Positions 32,451-42,899 of a stretch of DNA of 63,614 nt are shown one piece after another. The notes under the pieces are model-generated. The model did not search any database and was not told the DNA's origin. It saw only the letters and a list, made by a program, of their open reading frames with translations. Origin of the DNA: Gracilaria vermiculophylla (Eukaryota > Rhodophyta > Florideophyceae > Gracilariales > Gracilariaceae); assembly GCA_019155205.2 (NCBI GenBank), contig JAHNZQ020003150.1:3121791-3185404 (forward strand). The letters are read 5' to 3'. Numbering within the stretch: position 1 is the stretch's first letter; each line of letters opens with the position of its first letter. Position numbers and translations under genes: made by a program.

Positions 32451-33416
32451 GGCCGGAGCTCAGATTTGATATCAAGGACCGCCGTTTGTGTCTTTTTTCT
32501 ACAAGTTGTCTTTAGCTTGTATAGAAGCTGTTGAATGGCCAAGCCGAATGGGCACACAGTGCTCTCGGATCACGGCCAGTGCCCCAACAGTGGATATAAA
32601 CTAGAGGCGGATTTGTTTCGGAACAAAATTCCATCTCACCTACCGCCCACTCTCCAGCTCTGCTCTACTTGCTTTAAACCCATCCTGGTCGAGGCTACCT
32701 GGGCACTACGGACAGTGATTTCATATTTCTTGACGTGGATGGGAGTCATGCTCAAAGGACGCAGCATCAGTGACGGTGCCGCGAAAAGCAATGAGTAAGG
32801 GAAGCATGGGACGTGGACCACAGCCGCGTACAGCCAATAAAGTCACGAATAGAATACAAATAGTACATTACAAACATTTCCAATTTCGCATGATTAATCA
32901 TGGCCGCAAGTCCTTCGCAGAAATGCGAAGACAATACATACAGTACACCGGAAAACCGTATTGCTTACAATATTCGCTTCCGACGCATTTTCGAGTCAGA
33001 TATGAACATTTTATTGTGTGGTGCCGCCACAACCTCCTTCGTCAAATAGAGCTCAATGAGCTCTGCCAGTGGTATACTACGTGTAGTGTGTGCGATTTTT
33101 GTAATGGCTGAGAAAAAAACGATTTGGCGCATTCCAACTTGCGCGATTATAACTCCAAAAATGTGTAACGTATGAGGTATTATGCGTGACGCTCACAATG
33201 AGTTTTGGAGAGCGTTACCCGCAGACTTTCTTCATGAAATGGAAAATAAGCGACATAGATTCATCTTCGCTGTCATACTGGATCCGCCTCCAACTCATTT
33301 AGGTCAAGCTCTTACTTTATATGAAGTCTTCTTCGTTTCCAAGACCTCAGACGTAGTTATAAGAATGTGAAGCCCTCATGTAGCACCTAAAATATTGCTC
33401 GGTGTTTTCGTTGACA
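32451..33416. promoter_or_regulatory. Bidirectional promoter A4/B4
   Basis: The A-side box CTTGTATA (32516-32523, read on plus) is 66 bp from the A4 ATG. The B-side box GTTATAAG (33356-33363) follows AGACCTCAGACG and is 54 bp from the B4 ATG. The GATCCGCCTCCAACTCATTTAGG block is at about 33281. The A-proximal CTCACCTACCGCCCACTCTCCAG block is at about 32635. Confidence 0.6.
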
Positions 33417-33971
33417 ATGAAGTTAATCGTAGCTTTGCTGACATGGTTGTCTCTATCGTCGCTTTTGCTTTGTCAGGAAATACCTGCAAGGTATGCCACA
33501 AAGATCGATATTGTGTGCGCGAAAGCTCTTGGGGGGTGCGTCTCCGATTGCATTGCGAAAGCTTTCTGTCTCGACGAACGACTGTCGAAAACGTCCCCGT
33601 CCTACATTCTGAACGATCAGGTGCTTTTCTTGAGGGCTCAAATTGTCACACAATTGAAGGGTTCAGTGATATTGCTCATTCTCACATCTTTTTCATTGCC
33701 GATTTCATTCTTAACATCTGTGAAACCGAGAGAGGCGACGACATATTACACTCACTTGGTTGATTCATTTTCAGAACTGCAAGTGCTGGACAATTCTTTG
33801 GCTGAGCTGAAAGTGGGAGATCCGTATTGTGTCTGGCAAAGAGATACACTCATTAATCCGTATATAGGGGATTGCAACGTTAGTTTTTTTGACTATGCGC
33901 CTCTGGGTGTTGGAGCTGCAACCCTCTTCACTGGTTCATTCGGCTTTGATTGCAAGGTGCGCCGCTACTGA
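33417..33971 (+). CDS. Family B secreted Cys protein, copy B4 (184 aa)
   Basis: The start MKLIVALLTW at 33417 is the conserved ATG. The signal peptide ends at SLLLC. Cysteine blocks GGCVSDC, FCLDERLSKT and GDPYCVW and the motif DSFSELQVLDNSL are kept, as is FLRAQIVTQ. The variable loop is the shortest of the five (KPREATTYYTHL), which accounts for the reduced length. It ends CKVRRY. It lies head-to-head with A4. The extracellular location is inferred and the function unknown. Confidence 0.8.
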   Translation: MKLIVALLTWLSLSSLLLCQEIPARYATKIDIVCAKALGGCVSDCIAKAFCLDERLSKTSPSYILNDQVLFLRAQIVTQLKGSVILLILTSFSLPISFLTSVKPREATTYYTHLVDSFSELQVLDNSLAELKVGDPYCVWQRDTLINPYIGDCNVSFFDYAPLGVGAATLFTGSFGFDCKVRRY

Positions 33972-35516
33972 AGAAACGGAAAGACTTGAGTTGAAGGAAA
34001 GAAGTTAGCTGCTCTGACTGGAAGGGAATCCGTCTACTTGGTCATGAGGAATTTTATCCTGTTTGCAATAGGCCTTCAAATTTGTAAAAAAATCTCTATG
34101 CAGTTGCTCCAGAGCATTCCCGTGATCCATCGGCATCCCCCTCGGTGCTCCAGTATAAATCTTCATCCTTTTCGAGCGAATGCATGTTAGGTGTTGGAGG
34201 ACTCGGCGAGAAGTCTTGTCCTCCTCCGATGTGCGTTCATGAAAAGTGCATATTAGTCATGAGAAAGTGGTAGAAATGCTGTGAGACACCTGACAGTCTC
34301 TCTTCATGATACAGGCCAGGTCCGAGCCCTTTATTGGTTTCAGCGGATGCTACAATCAACTGAAAACTATCTACCACGCATAATCAGATGGGTGGTTGTG
34401 CAAAGCAATATCTTACACAACTCTATTCTATCACAGTCACGTTTTCCCAAACGGGACCATGTGAGACATAAGTTTAAACTGAGTTGAACCAGTTTGAGTT
34501 CTGGAATTGCACTACATTCAGTTGAATCTGTCATCTACGTCACGAAATTGAAATGAACACTTAGTGCTTTGTTAAATAGTAAGGGCCGTTCTATGACTCT
34601 GTAAAATGTGAAAGAAAATTTTTTCGAATCAAGATCGACTGTCGATTAGTTGTGATTCGGGGCGTCTAAGGAATCCAACTACTGAACAGAACAGTGGATC
34701 TTTCAGACGAAGACTCGGTAGCTACAAGTATTGTGAGCTCTCGCGCATTAGTTTCTAATATAAACTGAATTAAAACTCAGTGTAATAAAAATCATTTATT
34801 TGGAACCAAAACAAATACGCAATTACGGAAAAAATGCAAATAACTAGAACTTGTGCAGAAAGATCAACTTCCTGCACAAGACCCCATATATTGTGCAGAT
34901 TAATTGTTTTTTCATCAGAGCCAATATGACAAAAAGTAGTATGCAACCGCCTTTGCATTATTTTTTGACTGCATAAGGACTCAGCTCTAAAGATATGAAG
35001 AGATTTTTCTGCCTGTTTTGGACTACGCGCAGCCATTAGCTGCATTTTGGAATTCTTTACGCGCTGTGATGAGACTACTAAAGCTTTTGTACCTTAAAAA
35101 TCGTGTTTATACACAAATATTGACTAAATACGTAGATAAATAAACGCTACGGTGAATACTCGCATTTTTCATTGATACTTGCTTCTAGTTTTACTATTTT
35201 ACTCTGTTAATGTTACCGGTGATAAAGAAATAGTCCTAGTTTTATTGTTTTAGAAATATCTGCACAATGACAACAATGAGGAAAAAATACAGATATTTTG
35301 TCCGTAAAAAGCTGCACTTTTTGTAATCGTAATATATTTCTTGAAGGCTCAAGTACATCGTTGCAGGTATTGAAAGGCATGAACTCAATGCTTTGCTCTA
35401 AAGCCCAATGATGTACGTTTTAAGTTTGTAACATAATGTACAGTACCACTTTGTCACAAAAATTCAGGAGTCAAAGATGTCTGGCATTTCTCCCGGTGCC
35501 ACAGTTTTGCTCCATA
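33972..35516. other. B4 downstream flank and AT-rich spacer
   Basis: 33972-34560 matches the flanks of B2 and B5. 34560-35430 is AT-rich with no other copy; the ORFs there are short and not conserved. From 35440 the A-downstream repeat (TCACAAAAATTCAGGAGTCAAAG) starts. Confidence 0.5.
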
Positions 35517-35881
35517 TACATCAATTGTGTATGGTGAAGAACATGGTGTTTGCTCAAAGTGGAAAATTAAGGCACTGTGTGACGAGTGCTTACCCCTGTG
35601 ACCCACCGCTCGTTTGTGTATCAAACAGCCTTTCCTCCCTTTCCTCGGAGTAATGGCTCGCGTGACGCCTCGATACTTTTGCAGCGGGGGTTACGAGAGT
35701 ACATCAATGTGTATGGTGAAGAACACAGTATTTGACCAAAGTGAAAAATTAAGGCTCTGTGTGACGAGTGCTTACCCTGGAGACCCACCGCATGTGTGTG
35801 TATCAAACAGCTCCTCTTCCCTTTCCTCGGAGAAATGGCTCGCGTGACGCCTCGATGCTTTCGCAGCGAGGGATGATGAGA
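35517..35881. repeat. Tandem duplication, 2 x about 182 bp
   Basis: Units at 35517-35699 and 35700-35881 each begin TACATCAAT, include GTGACGAGTGCTTACCC and GTGTATCAAACAG, and end near CTTTTGCAGCGG or CTTTCGCAGCGAGG. Other A units (6865, 41780) have a single copy. They differ by small substitutions, so the duplication is not very recent. Confidence 0.65.
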
Positions 35882-35889
35882 GCGAAACG

Positions 35890-36840
35890 AGTACGTGTTC
35901 TTGAGAACGGTGCTCTGCTGATAGTGTACTAGAAGTTGCGTGGCAAAACATCATTGCATTTGCCAACACGTACAAAATTGGCCAGTCTCGTGTTAGCTAA
36001 AACATCCGGATCATTACTTTCCATACCGATCCCTCTCTAAATCTCCGTAATCCTGTAGATTTGCATGAACTATTATGTAGTGCGCTTCCAAAATCCACGG
36101 AGACTTTTCCTTCGTATAGTATTTACTCCTAACTGAGGCTCAAAGGGCTCTCTGTCTTGGTCAATGGGTCTGCGTTGTTCGTATTTCCAGGAATCCAAAT
36201 CATTTGACGGATATTACCCCTTTCAAACTAATATCTGATTACTGAAATGTCCCCACGAATAGACCTATCGGCAGCATTTCTGCATGTGGAAAGAGTTGTA
36301 AACAGGTCCTTTGAGTCCACAATGATCCAAAGGCCAATATCAACGCCTAGTAGAGATGAAAAAGACCTAGTCAACATCTTTCCCTCGTCCATGGCTATAA
36401 CGGATGCCAACGTTTCTGCGGATCCAATTGACTTGACGGGCCTCCTAGACTTATGTGAACTCCAGTTAATGACATGAATAACGGCAATGTTCTGTAATTC
36501 CCCAAAACGGAGCTTACCCACGAATCCAAACTGTCCATAGTCTATGGATCAACTTGCATCCGAGAAAACAACAACTGAAGCTTCGTACTCACGGTTTCCA
36601 ATAGGTCGTGAAAACTTCAGCGATGTGCCCTTCCTCTTCAGCTTTCTGGCCATTTTTAGCTGCGATACAAGATCCTTTACAAGTGGCATAGGACCTTTCT
36701 GCTTCAAATAACCAGCGTTAAACGCGCAGAATGATGACGCTGCGATTCCCAACCACCCAACGCTGCTTTTAAGAGATCTGAAAGCTGCCAATTCGATACT
36801 GTTCAAGTGAAAGTCTTGCTCCTTTCGACGAATTCGAGAT
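35890..36840 (-). mobile_element. Ty1/copia-type RNase H fragment
   Basis: Read on the minus strand, 36840-36060 encodes the end of a copia-group pol: LNSIELAAFRSLKSSVGWLG, then VVFSDAS, a TGA, then DYGQFGFVGKLRFG, VINWSSHKSRRPVKS, SAETLASVIAMDE, IIVDSKDLFTTLST, and finally QMIWIPGNTNNADPLTK. This is the RNase H domain typical of copia elements. Apart from the TGA at about 36547 the frame is largely open until two stops near the end. Beyond it the minus strand reads TGTTGGCAAATGC, which could be an LTR start. Both ends break sharply into A/B flank sequence (35889 and about 36841). No RT, integrase or second LTR is present. Confidence 0.75.
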
Positions 36841-37496
36841 ATAGTTAGCATAGATGGGAACATCATTGACGATATGACTATAAAGCAATGAGTAAGTAGA
36901 AAATGGGAAGCGTACCACAACCGCATATAGACAATAATACCACGAATTGAATACAAGTGGTACAATCCAAACATATTCAATTTCACTTGACCATTTTTGG
37001 CCTCAAGTCCTTTGCAGAAATACCAAAACAAGATAAACACTGGAAAACCGTGTTGCTTATTGTATTCGCTTTCGACGCTTTATCGAATCAGACATGAACA
37101 TGCGATCTTGTGGTGCTGTCAGAGCCTCCATCGTCAAACAGAGATATTGAGCTCACTCGATGGTACGTGTCGCGTGTGAAAATTTTGAAATGGTTGGCGA
37201 AGAAAGATTTTGCGCCGTCCAGTTTGCGCTTTGATCGATAAAGAAATGTGCAATGCATGAGGTACTATGCAAAGGCTAACGATGATATGCTGAGAGCGCT
37301 ACCCGCAGATTCTACCTCAGTGGAATGCAAAGAAGCGACACAGCTTCCTCGCCGCAATGATAATTGATCCGCCTCCAGTTCATTCATGTCATTCTGTTAC
37401 ATGAAATCTCTCTCCGTTCCCAGATCTCAGGTTTAATTATAAGATTCGGGAGCCCTTATGCGGCACCTTCAACATCGCCCAGAGCTTTCGTTGACA
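36841..37496 (+). promoter_or_regulatory. Orphan B-type promoter
   Basis: This matches the B-proximal half of the A/B spacers, for example 8560-9218. It includes CTATAAAGCAATGAGTAAGT, the GATCCGCCTCCAGTTCATTCATG block (about 37367) and the TATA box TTATAAG (37437-37443), exactly 54 bp from the ATG at 37497. The A gene that should face it has been replaced by the copia fragment. Confidence 0.65.
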
Positions 37497-37571
37497 ATGA
37501 AGCTTATGGCAGCGTTCTGTAGACTTGTTGGACGAATTGATTCCAATGTTTGGCTGTTCGTCTTCCAATAA
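37497..37571 (+). pseudogene. Truncated B gene remnant (B6)
   Basis: The frame begins MKLMAAFC, matching the first residues of the B signal peptide, then runs into repeat X sequence and stops after about 24 codons. The promoter and start are intact but the body of the gene has been replaced. If transcribed it would make only a short hydrophobic peptide. Confidence 0.7.
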
Positions 37572-38823
37572 GAAATTAATGTGCCATGTTTACGAGATTC
37601 TAAATCTTCCGTGATAGGATAGACTAGCGAAAGCAGAATGGCATCCTTCATCAAACATTGTGAAGAGCAAAGAAGTTGATTGAATCACAGCAAGCTTTAC
37701 GGCTTCCACCACTGCCATATCGGCGTCGCCGAGATTGATGGGATGATGGTAGGAACGTGACACACAGCACTTTCCCCCTTATCATGTATACCCTTTCTAA
37801 AGTATATAGCGCGGGCACCCTCGAGGTCAGGTGATGGAGACCGAAATTGGAAGGCAAAATCAATATATAACGAACCAATATGCCTCAAGGAACCCAATCA
37901 AATTATTTCACAACTTCTATGAACGTTCCATCAAGTTAAATGCAATAAACACTCGAGCTCGGTGCGTGTCCGGGACGACGGTCATTACTATTTTATTCGA
38001 AGATGATAATTTGTGGATGCGCGTTTGTTGACGAAGACATGGTTATTTGTGCACCAGAGAATAACTGGGATGAATGGGTTCAATAAACATTCTTTTAGAA
38101 ATGTTGACGATGAATACGGTGCGTTTTAAAATTATAGGGTGTCCTAAAAGCGAGCCAAAATGTGTAGTTTTGCATACAGTTGCCATCCTTCTTCCTGGAA
38201 CCATTCATCATCGCGTTTCAAATAGATTGAACTTTTCGACTTCCATCGTAATTCTTGCGACAACACTTTGTNNNNNNNNNNNNNNNNNNNNNNNNNNNNN
38301 NNNNNNNNNNNNNNNNNNNNNNNNNNNNNNNNNNNNNNNNNNNNNNNNNNNNNNNNNNNNNNNNNNNNNNNAAAAAGGTATAATGGGACAGGCAAGCACC
38401 ATCTGAAGAAGAGAACTCGATTCTGAATAAATTTTCTGCCCCTCATGAAACGGGTTTGAATGTCTTCAAATATCAAAAAGCTATCAAGAGCAGTCAACGG
38501 CTTTCATAGCCCGATACAGGATTTATCGCACTGCTGACAGTTCTATATTTTTAATGCCTCGTTGAAATATGAAGTTATCTGGCTTGTGAAGAAAACGAAT
38601 TTTAAGGTTCATGAAATTTGGGTCAAAGTGTCCCTGTGACACTGCGGAGCGGAAGACGCGGTACGAAGTGAAGTCTGTCTGATTCTGGCAGGAGAACAGC
38701 AGACTCTTGTCGAACAACCTGGTTTCAAACGAGGGTGTGGGGTAAACGTATTAGAAGTAAAATACGTCTCAGCAAATGTCCGGCTCCCTCGGAGCTGCAT
38801 TAATGGGATGACAGACAACGGCT
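37540..38823. repeat. Dispersed repeat X, copy X2 (with gap)
   Basis: This is the close counterpart of 10648-11925. It carries the same short minus-strand frame (MVRYILILPSNFG) and plus-strand frame (MGSINILLEMLTM), an R1 copy at 38640-38704 and a 100-N gap at the same internal place. The left junction is with the B6 remnant; the right junction differs from X1, so the repeat has moved or been copied with different neighbours. Confidence 0.7.
38272..38371. other. Assembly gap (100 N) in X2
   Basis: A placeholder gap after CAACACTTTGT and before AAAAAGGTATAATGG. X1 supplies a little of the right side and X2 of the left, suggesting that the unread core is short or hard to sequence. Confidence 0.95.
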
Positions 38824-40212
38824 TGCTCGAAGCTGTGTAGTCGAGAAGGTGTAATTGATTTTTGAAGAATGTGGCAAATGTGTGTGTTAAAATATGTGTG
38901 CATGTTCGTTTACTGAAGGTTACTCGAGAGACGCGCTCTTTTGTACTGTTAGGTACAGAATCCTCTCCGTACGTATAAAAAATTTAAAACTCTTCTTGTT
39001 GCATGTAATCAAATGCAACAGTTACGCAATATACTGCGTATCATGAACACTGCAATGTACTTAAATAATGAAATCTTCAATCTATTGAATCCAGATACTG
39101 CTACTCGAATATTCTACAACTCTGCGTCTTTAATTGTAGATAATATGCTGCAATCACTGATCCTACTTAAACTGACAATATCTTATTCGATCCAACACTT
39201 GAAGACGGTGTAGCTTGAAATCGGTCTTTGAGACAGTAGTTGACGACGTGTCGCTTGTAGATTGTCTTTGTGGTTCTACATGTCCTAAATCCTCTATCTG
39301 TTTCACAATCTAAATTTGAAGCGAAACAACCGTGTCACAAATACTGGGAGCATGTGAGGTCCTGCAAAAAGACTCTGCCATGACTCACCATCATGTGGAA
39401 TTGAAAAGATTGATATATGAGTCCTGTAGAAAACTGAACTTATCATAAAGTGTGTAATTGGATTCATATGTTTCCGTTCTCGAATAGGATCGCGACCAAT
39501 CACAAAGCTGAAGGTTAAAGTCGCGAAAACATATTTACGCTAGAATCTCTGTTTGTTATCGTTTCTTGTTTTACCTGTCCCGCAGGCGTCAGGTTGAAGA
39601 TCGCGTCGCCTTTGTTTCTCCGTAGAGAGAGTGCAAAAGAGTTGTGACTTATAACATCCACCACCTACGGAGGACTGTGTCAACTATGAGGAAGATGGTG
39701 GAGTGTGCTACAAAAAGGTCGGCCCTTGCAACGTTACGCTTGTGGTTTCGGGAAGTGACAGGGATCTACACGCAGTACTTTCCTGAAGACTTTTGGTCAG
39801 TACCCTGTGATCATCATTCACTATCCTTCTAAGAAAGGGAGAGAAAATGGGTACAGTGTTGACATCTCGGATGTCAACGTATGCCGGTGGCAGCTGGCAC
39901 ATGAATCGAGCGGCTTGAAGACACTCTGGTCGTTTTGGACAACCCATTGGTTAGCCTTGTGGTTCAAGGTTCCGTTTTGGAGAGGAGTATTCAGCGCGTT
40001 GCATTGCTTGGCTTTGGTTGAAACGATCGGCAGTGTTGTCTGGACCAAATTTGTATTTTAGTACATTCCCTTCGTTACATGAAAACGTCGACGGGTAACA
40101 GTTTTCGAACTGAAACTATTCTACCTCTGAGCTAGCACAGTCAGAAAGACTGGTCGAGAATACTTGCACTTGATACCTTTCACATCTTCGACGAGTCCTT
40201 TCGATCTTGGAG
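38824..40212. other. Spacer between X2 and C2
   Basis: No gene. An R2 copy lies at 39142-39310. 39330-40212 matches the flank left of C1 (2760-4360), without the 340-bp insertion and with a single 40-bp unit. The 66-codon frame ending SLILLKLTISYSIQHLKTV (39013-39213) has relatives at 2472 and 17060 but no recognisable function. Confidence 0.5.
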
Positions 40213-41244
40213 CTAAGATTCAATAGCAGATGTTGAAACTTGAACCAACATACGTTCCTCATTTCTTATTCCTGTCAAAATGGGATTCTCGCCCAATGGA
40301 TCGTCAATGTCCCGTACAGTTCGTGTCGCCCAATCCATCGGGCTGTTCGCCTCAAAGAAGACCTTTTTTCGAAGCCGTAACACCGACAGAAACAACAATA
40401 TTGCAATCGCCCACACCACAGACAGAGCAATCAACATGGCCAAAGGGACGGTAGTAGCTGTTCCGTCCACAACTGGAAACGTACAGTTCCCATCTCTTGC
40501 TCCACTATAAATTATTCTTCTCAGAGCTGCAGGCCCAGAAATGCCGTCATTAAATGCTCCAATGGCTCGATCGCTGAACAATGTGAGATTCGATGGGGGC
40601 TCAAAGTGAAGCACGGTCGGGAGGTACGGAAAAATTTCGGGAAGAAACTCAAGGTCTTCCAAAATAAACGGCTGAGAAAGAAGGGACAAGTTACCTCTTT
40701 GTTGCATAAATACGCAAACTTCACCTTCGTCACCAGGGACACAGTAGTGTGGGATATCAGAGACGCTCTCGTTCATTGTGCGATCATCGACAGCATGGGT
40801 GTACATTGGCTGTGACGAACATTCCACTTGCTGGGTCTGCTTGCTGAAATTGCCCTCAAACTGGGTGATAGTGCCGTTTTGTAGCGTTCTGCATTGCACC
40901 AACACATCAGCTGCTCTGAGAAAGGCCGTCGATGCACCACCTTCCCGTACCGAATTGGCCACAGTGACGCATGGATGAGCTTGCCAGAAAACGCTGTCGA
41001 CAGGATCATTGTAGAAAGAGAATACCAATTCAAGAACAAAGAATGCTGCCAAAGAAAGCACAGAGATTATGCGGGTGCGCCTGAGATGGTTGCGCATACG
41101 TACACCTTTTCCGTTCTCGAGTTGTTTACATTCATGCAGGTTGTTCAAGACAAACAGAAAGGATAGTAGAGCGAGTTCCGCTAGAGTGGAAAGCACGGTG
41201 ACGATCACACTCACGAAAGGAGCTTTCAGCCGGATGAGTACCAT
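40213..41244 (-). CDS. Family C three-pass membrane protein, copy C2 (343 aa)
   Basis: ATG at 41244 (MVLIRLKAPFVSV). Membrane segments lie at about 12-34, 58-78 and 265-290 (TTVPLAMLIALSVVWAIAIL). The outer domain 79-264 carries six of the seven cysteines of C1 (Cys200 is Phe) and sequons at N123, N158, N185 and N219, with an extra NFS at 132. Basic residues RLRKK follow the last segment; the tail ends STSAIES as in C1. By hand count it differs from C1 at 37 of about 185 outer-domain positions but only 11 of about 158 elsewhere. This is typical of a surface protein under changing selection. The function is unknown. Confidence 0.8.
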   Translation of the reverse strand: MVLIRLKAPFVSVIVTVLSTLAELALLSFLFVLNNLHECKQLENGKGVRMRNHLRRTRIISVLSLAAFFVLELVFSFYNDPVDSVFWQAHPCVTVANSVREGGASTAFLRAADVLVQCRTLQNGTITQFEGNFSKQTQQVECSSQPMYTHAVDDRTMNESVSDIPHYCVPGDEGEVCVFMQQRGNLSLLSQPFILEDLEFLPEIFPYLPTVLHFEPPSNLTLFSDRAIGAFNDGISGPAALRRIIYSGARDGNCTFPVVDGTATTVPLAMLIALSVVWAIAILLFLSVLRLRKKVFFEANSPMDWATRTVRDIDDPLGENPILTGIRNEERMLVQVSTSAIES

Positions 41245-42320
41245 GAAGCACGGTAGTATGAGGGGAGTTTCGTGGTGGGGGCTGAGGGACTGAACATGGC
41301 AATCAATATATGTATGGGTTACCTCGAAGACAGAGAGCAGCTAATGGAGCACGAGATAGCGCAAGTTGGTCTCGAGCTGAAAGGGAGGGACCAATTTGAG
41401 CTCACTCTTTGTAACTGCCAAAAAGGCAATGGAAAACGTTCAGACGTCCAGAAGTCAGGGCGTGCACCCCAACTTGTTGCTCAGTCGATTTGTGTAGCGA
41501 TTAATCTTTCGCAATCTTATATGACGAAAGTGTAGGGCAAGCTTGTGTGCTGTCTAGAGCTTGAGCGGCGCACACAAAGCATGGCAACGGGGATTTTGCG
41601 ATGCACCACCATGTCTAAAAGTGTACATGAAAACTTGCAGCAGTTCTTGGCTTAGCATGCTTTCGTTCCGTGGTACCAGCTCTCCGGATGAACTGAAAGG
41701 CTAAGATACCACTTCGTCACAAAAATTCAGGAGTCAAAGGTGTCTGGCATTTCTCCCGGTGCCGCAGTTTTGCTCCACATACATCAATTGTGTATGGTGA
41801 AGAACATGGTGTTTGCTCAAAGTGGAAAATTAAGGCACTGTGTGACGAGTGCTTACCCCTGTGACCCACCGCTCGTTTGTGTATCAAACAGCCTTTCCTC
41901 CTTTTCCTCGGAGTAATGGCTCGCGTGACGCCTCGATACTTTTGCAGCGGGGGTTACGAGAGCGAAACGTTATTTTCTTTCATTTTATGTAACTGTGGTA
42001 CACTAGAAAAACGTCATAGACGTTTTTTAAGCACATATTGTTGAGAATCTGCTACCAGCAACACATGCTCCTCCACAGGACCTGACGCGCAGGAAAGTCA
42101 TGACGTGCGCAGACTAATTGGTGGCACTGGATGCGGAGTACACTTCACGCTGCACACCCTCGCAAGTTGGCGTTGTTGCGCCAAGCAGTGCCTTGTACTA
42201 AGTGAGCTACCGAAGAGGCTCCAAAACGTGTAATGAAGAAGCGCACAGCATGAAGAGCCAGTTGTGTACTGTAGATGCGACTACTTGAACCGCAAGTATT
42301 CTTAAATATGCCATTCCGCT
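41245..42320. other. Spacer between C2 and A5
   Basis: 41300-41545 matches 6400-6620. An open frame (DREQLMEHEIAQVGLELKG) spans it but is broken in the other copy, so coding is doubtful. 41690-42130 is the A-downstream flank with GTGTCTGGCATTTCTCCC and GGCTCGCGTGACGCC. Nothing else is recognised. Confidence 0.5.
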
Positions 42321-42899
42321 CTAAAACCATGAATATCTGTCTAGTTTTCTTGCTTCTCCAGCCCGGCTTGTACAGTCAAGAAGAGAACCCCCTACGTCGT
42401 TTGGTTCAATAGCCCTCACGGTGTTTGGCGTTTGCCTCTCTCTCTCGTACGCTTCCAACGGTATCACACATATTCTGTCCCCTTTTCGGATACCTCCAAT
42501 TCCCGGATCGGCATCCCGGAGCTCATCGAGAGAACAATAAGTCGTATTACACTCTTCATCGCTTGAGAACGAGAAGAAACCCCCCGAGACAGCGTAGCTC
42601 GCATACATTAGAAACACTGCTGAGTGCTGTGTTTTGGAAATTAGTTTTCCATGCATGAAAAGGGTTTTGTAGGGAATGAAAGGGTTGACTTTTTTCGGCA
42701 AAGGCTTGATTCTTCTGTCATAACAGAAGGCCGTTCCGTACGGGGGAGAGATGCAGTTGTCCAAGAAACAAGCCACGTATACTTCCGGTTCGAGAAGATC
42801 TTCTGGTGTTATCTGTCCACCGAAAGAAAAACTGCCCAAATCAATGAAAATACACACCAGTAGAAGTATGAATGGGGCAGTACTTTTGTTCATGGTCAT
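42321..42899 (-). CDS. Family A secreted Cys protein, copy A5 (192 aa)
   Basis: It starts MTMNKSTAPF with ATG codons at 42899 and 42893. The signal peptide is followed by ITPEDLLEPEVYVACF. Mature cysteines follow the seven-Cys pattern (VACFLDNC, FCYDRRI, EECNTTYCSLDEL, DRICVI, LLDC). FMHGKLISKTQ, ASYAVSGGF and KGDRICVIPLEAY are conserved. The C-terminal part (RERQTPNTVRAIEPNDVGG) is closest to A3. It ends RYSWF. Head-to-head with B5; probably secreted. Confidence 0.8.
   Translation of the reverse strand: MTMNKSTAPFILLLVCIFIDLGSFSFGGQITPEDLLEPEVYVACFLDNCISPPYGTAFCYDRRIKPLPKKVNPFIPYKTLFMHGKLISKTQHSAVFLMYASYAVSGGFFSFSSDEECNTTYCSLDELRDADPGIGGIRKGDRICVIPLEAYERERQTPNTVRAIEPNDVGGSLLDCTSRAGEARKLDRYSWF

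Noticed and set aside
41272..41535. 87-codon frame resembling a transposase N-terminus
   Set aside because: The copy at 6400-6620 is frame-broken, it starts from a non-ATG codon, and no helix-turn-helix or DDE signature is visible.
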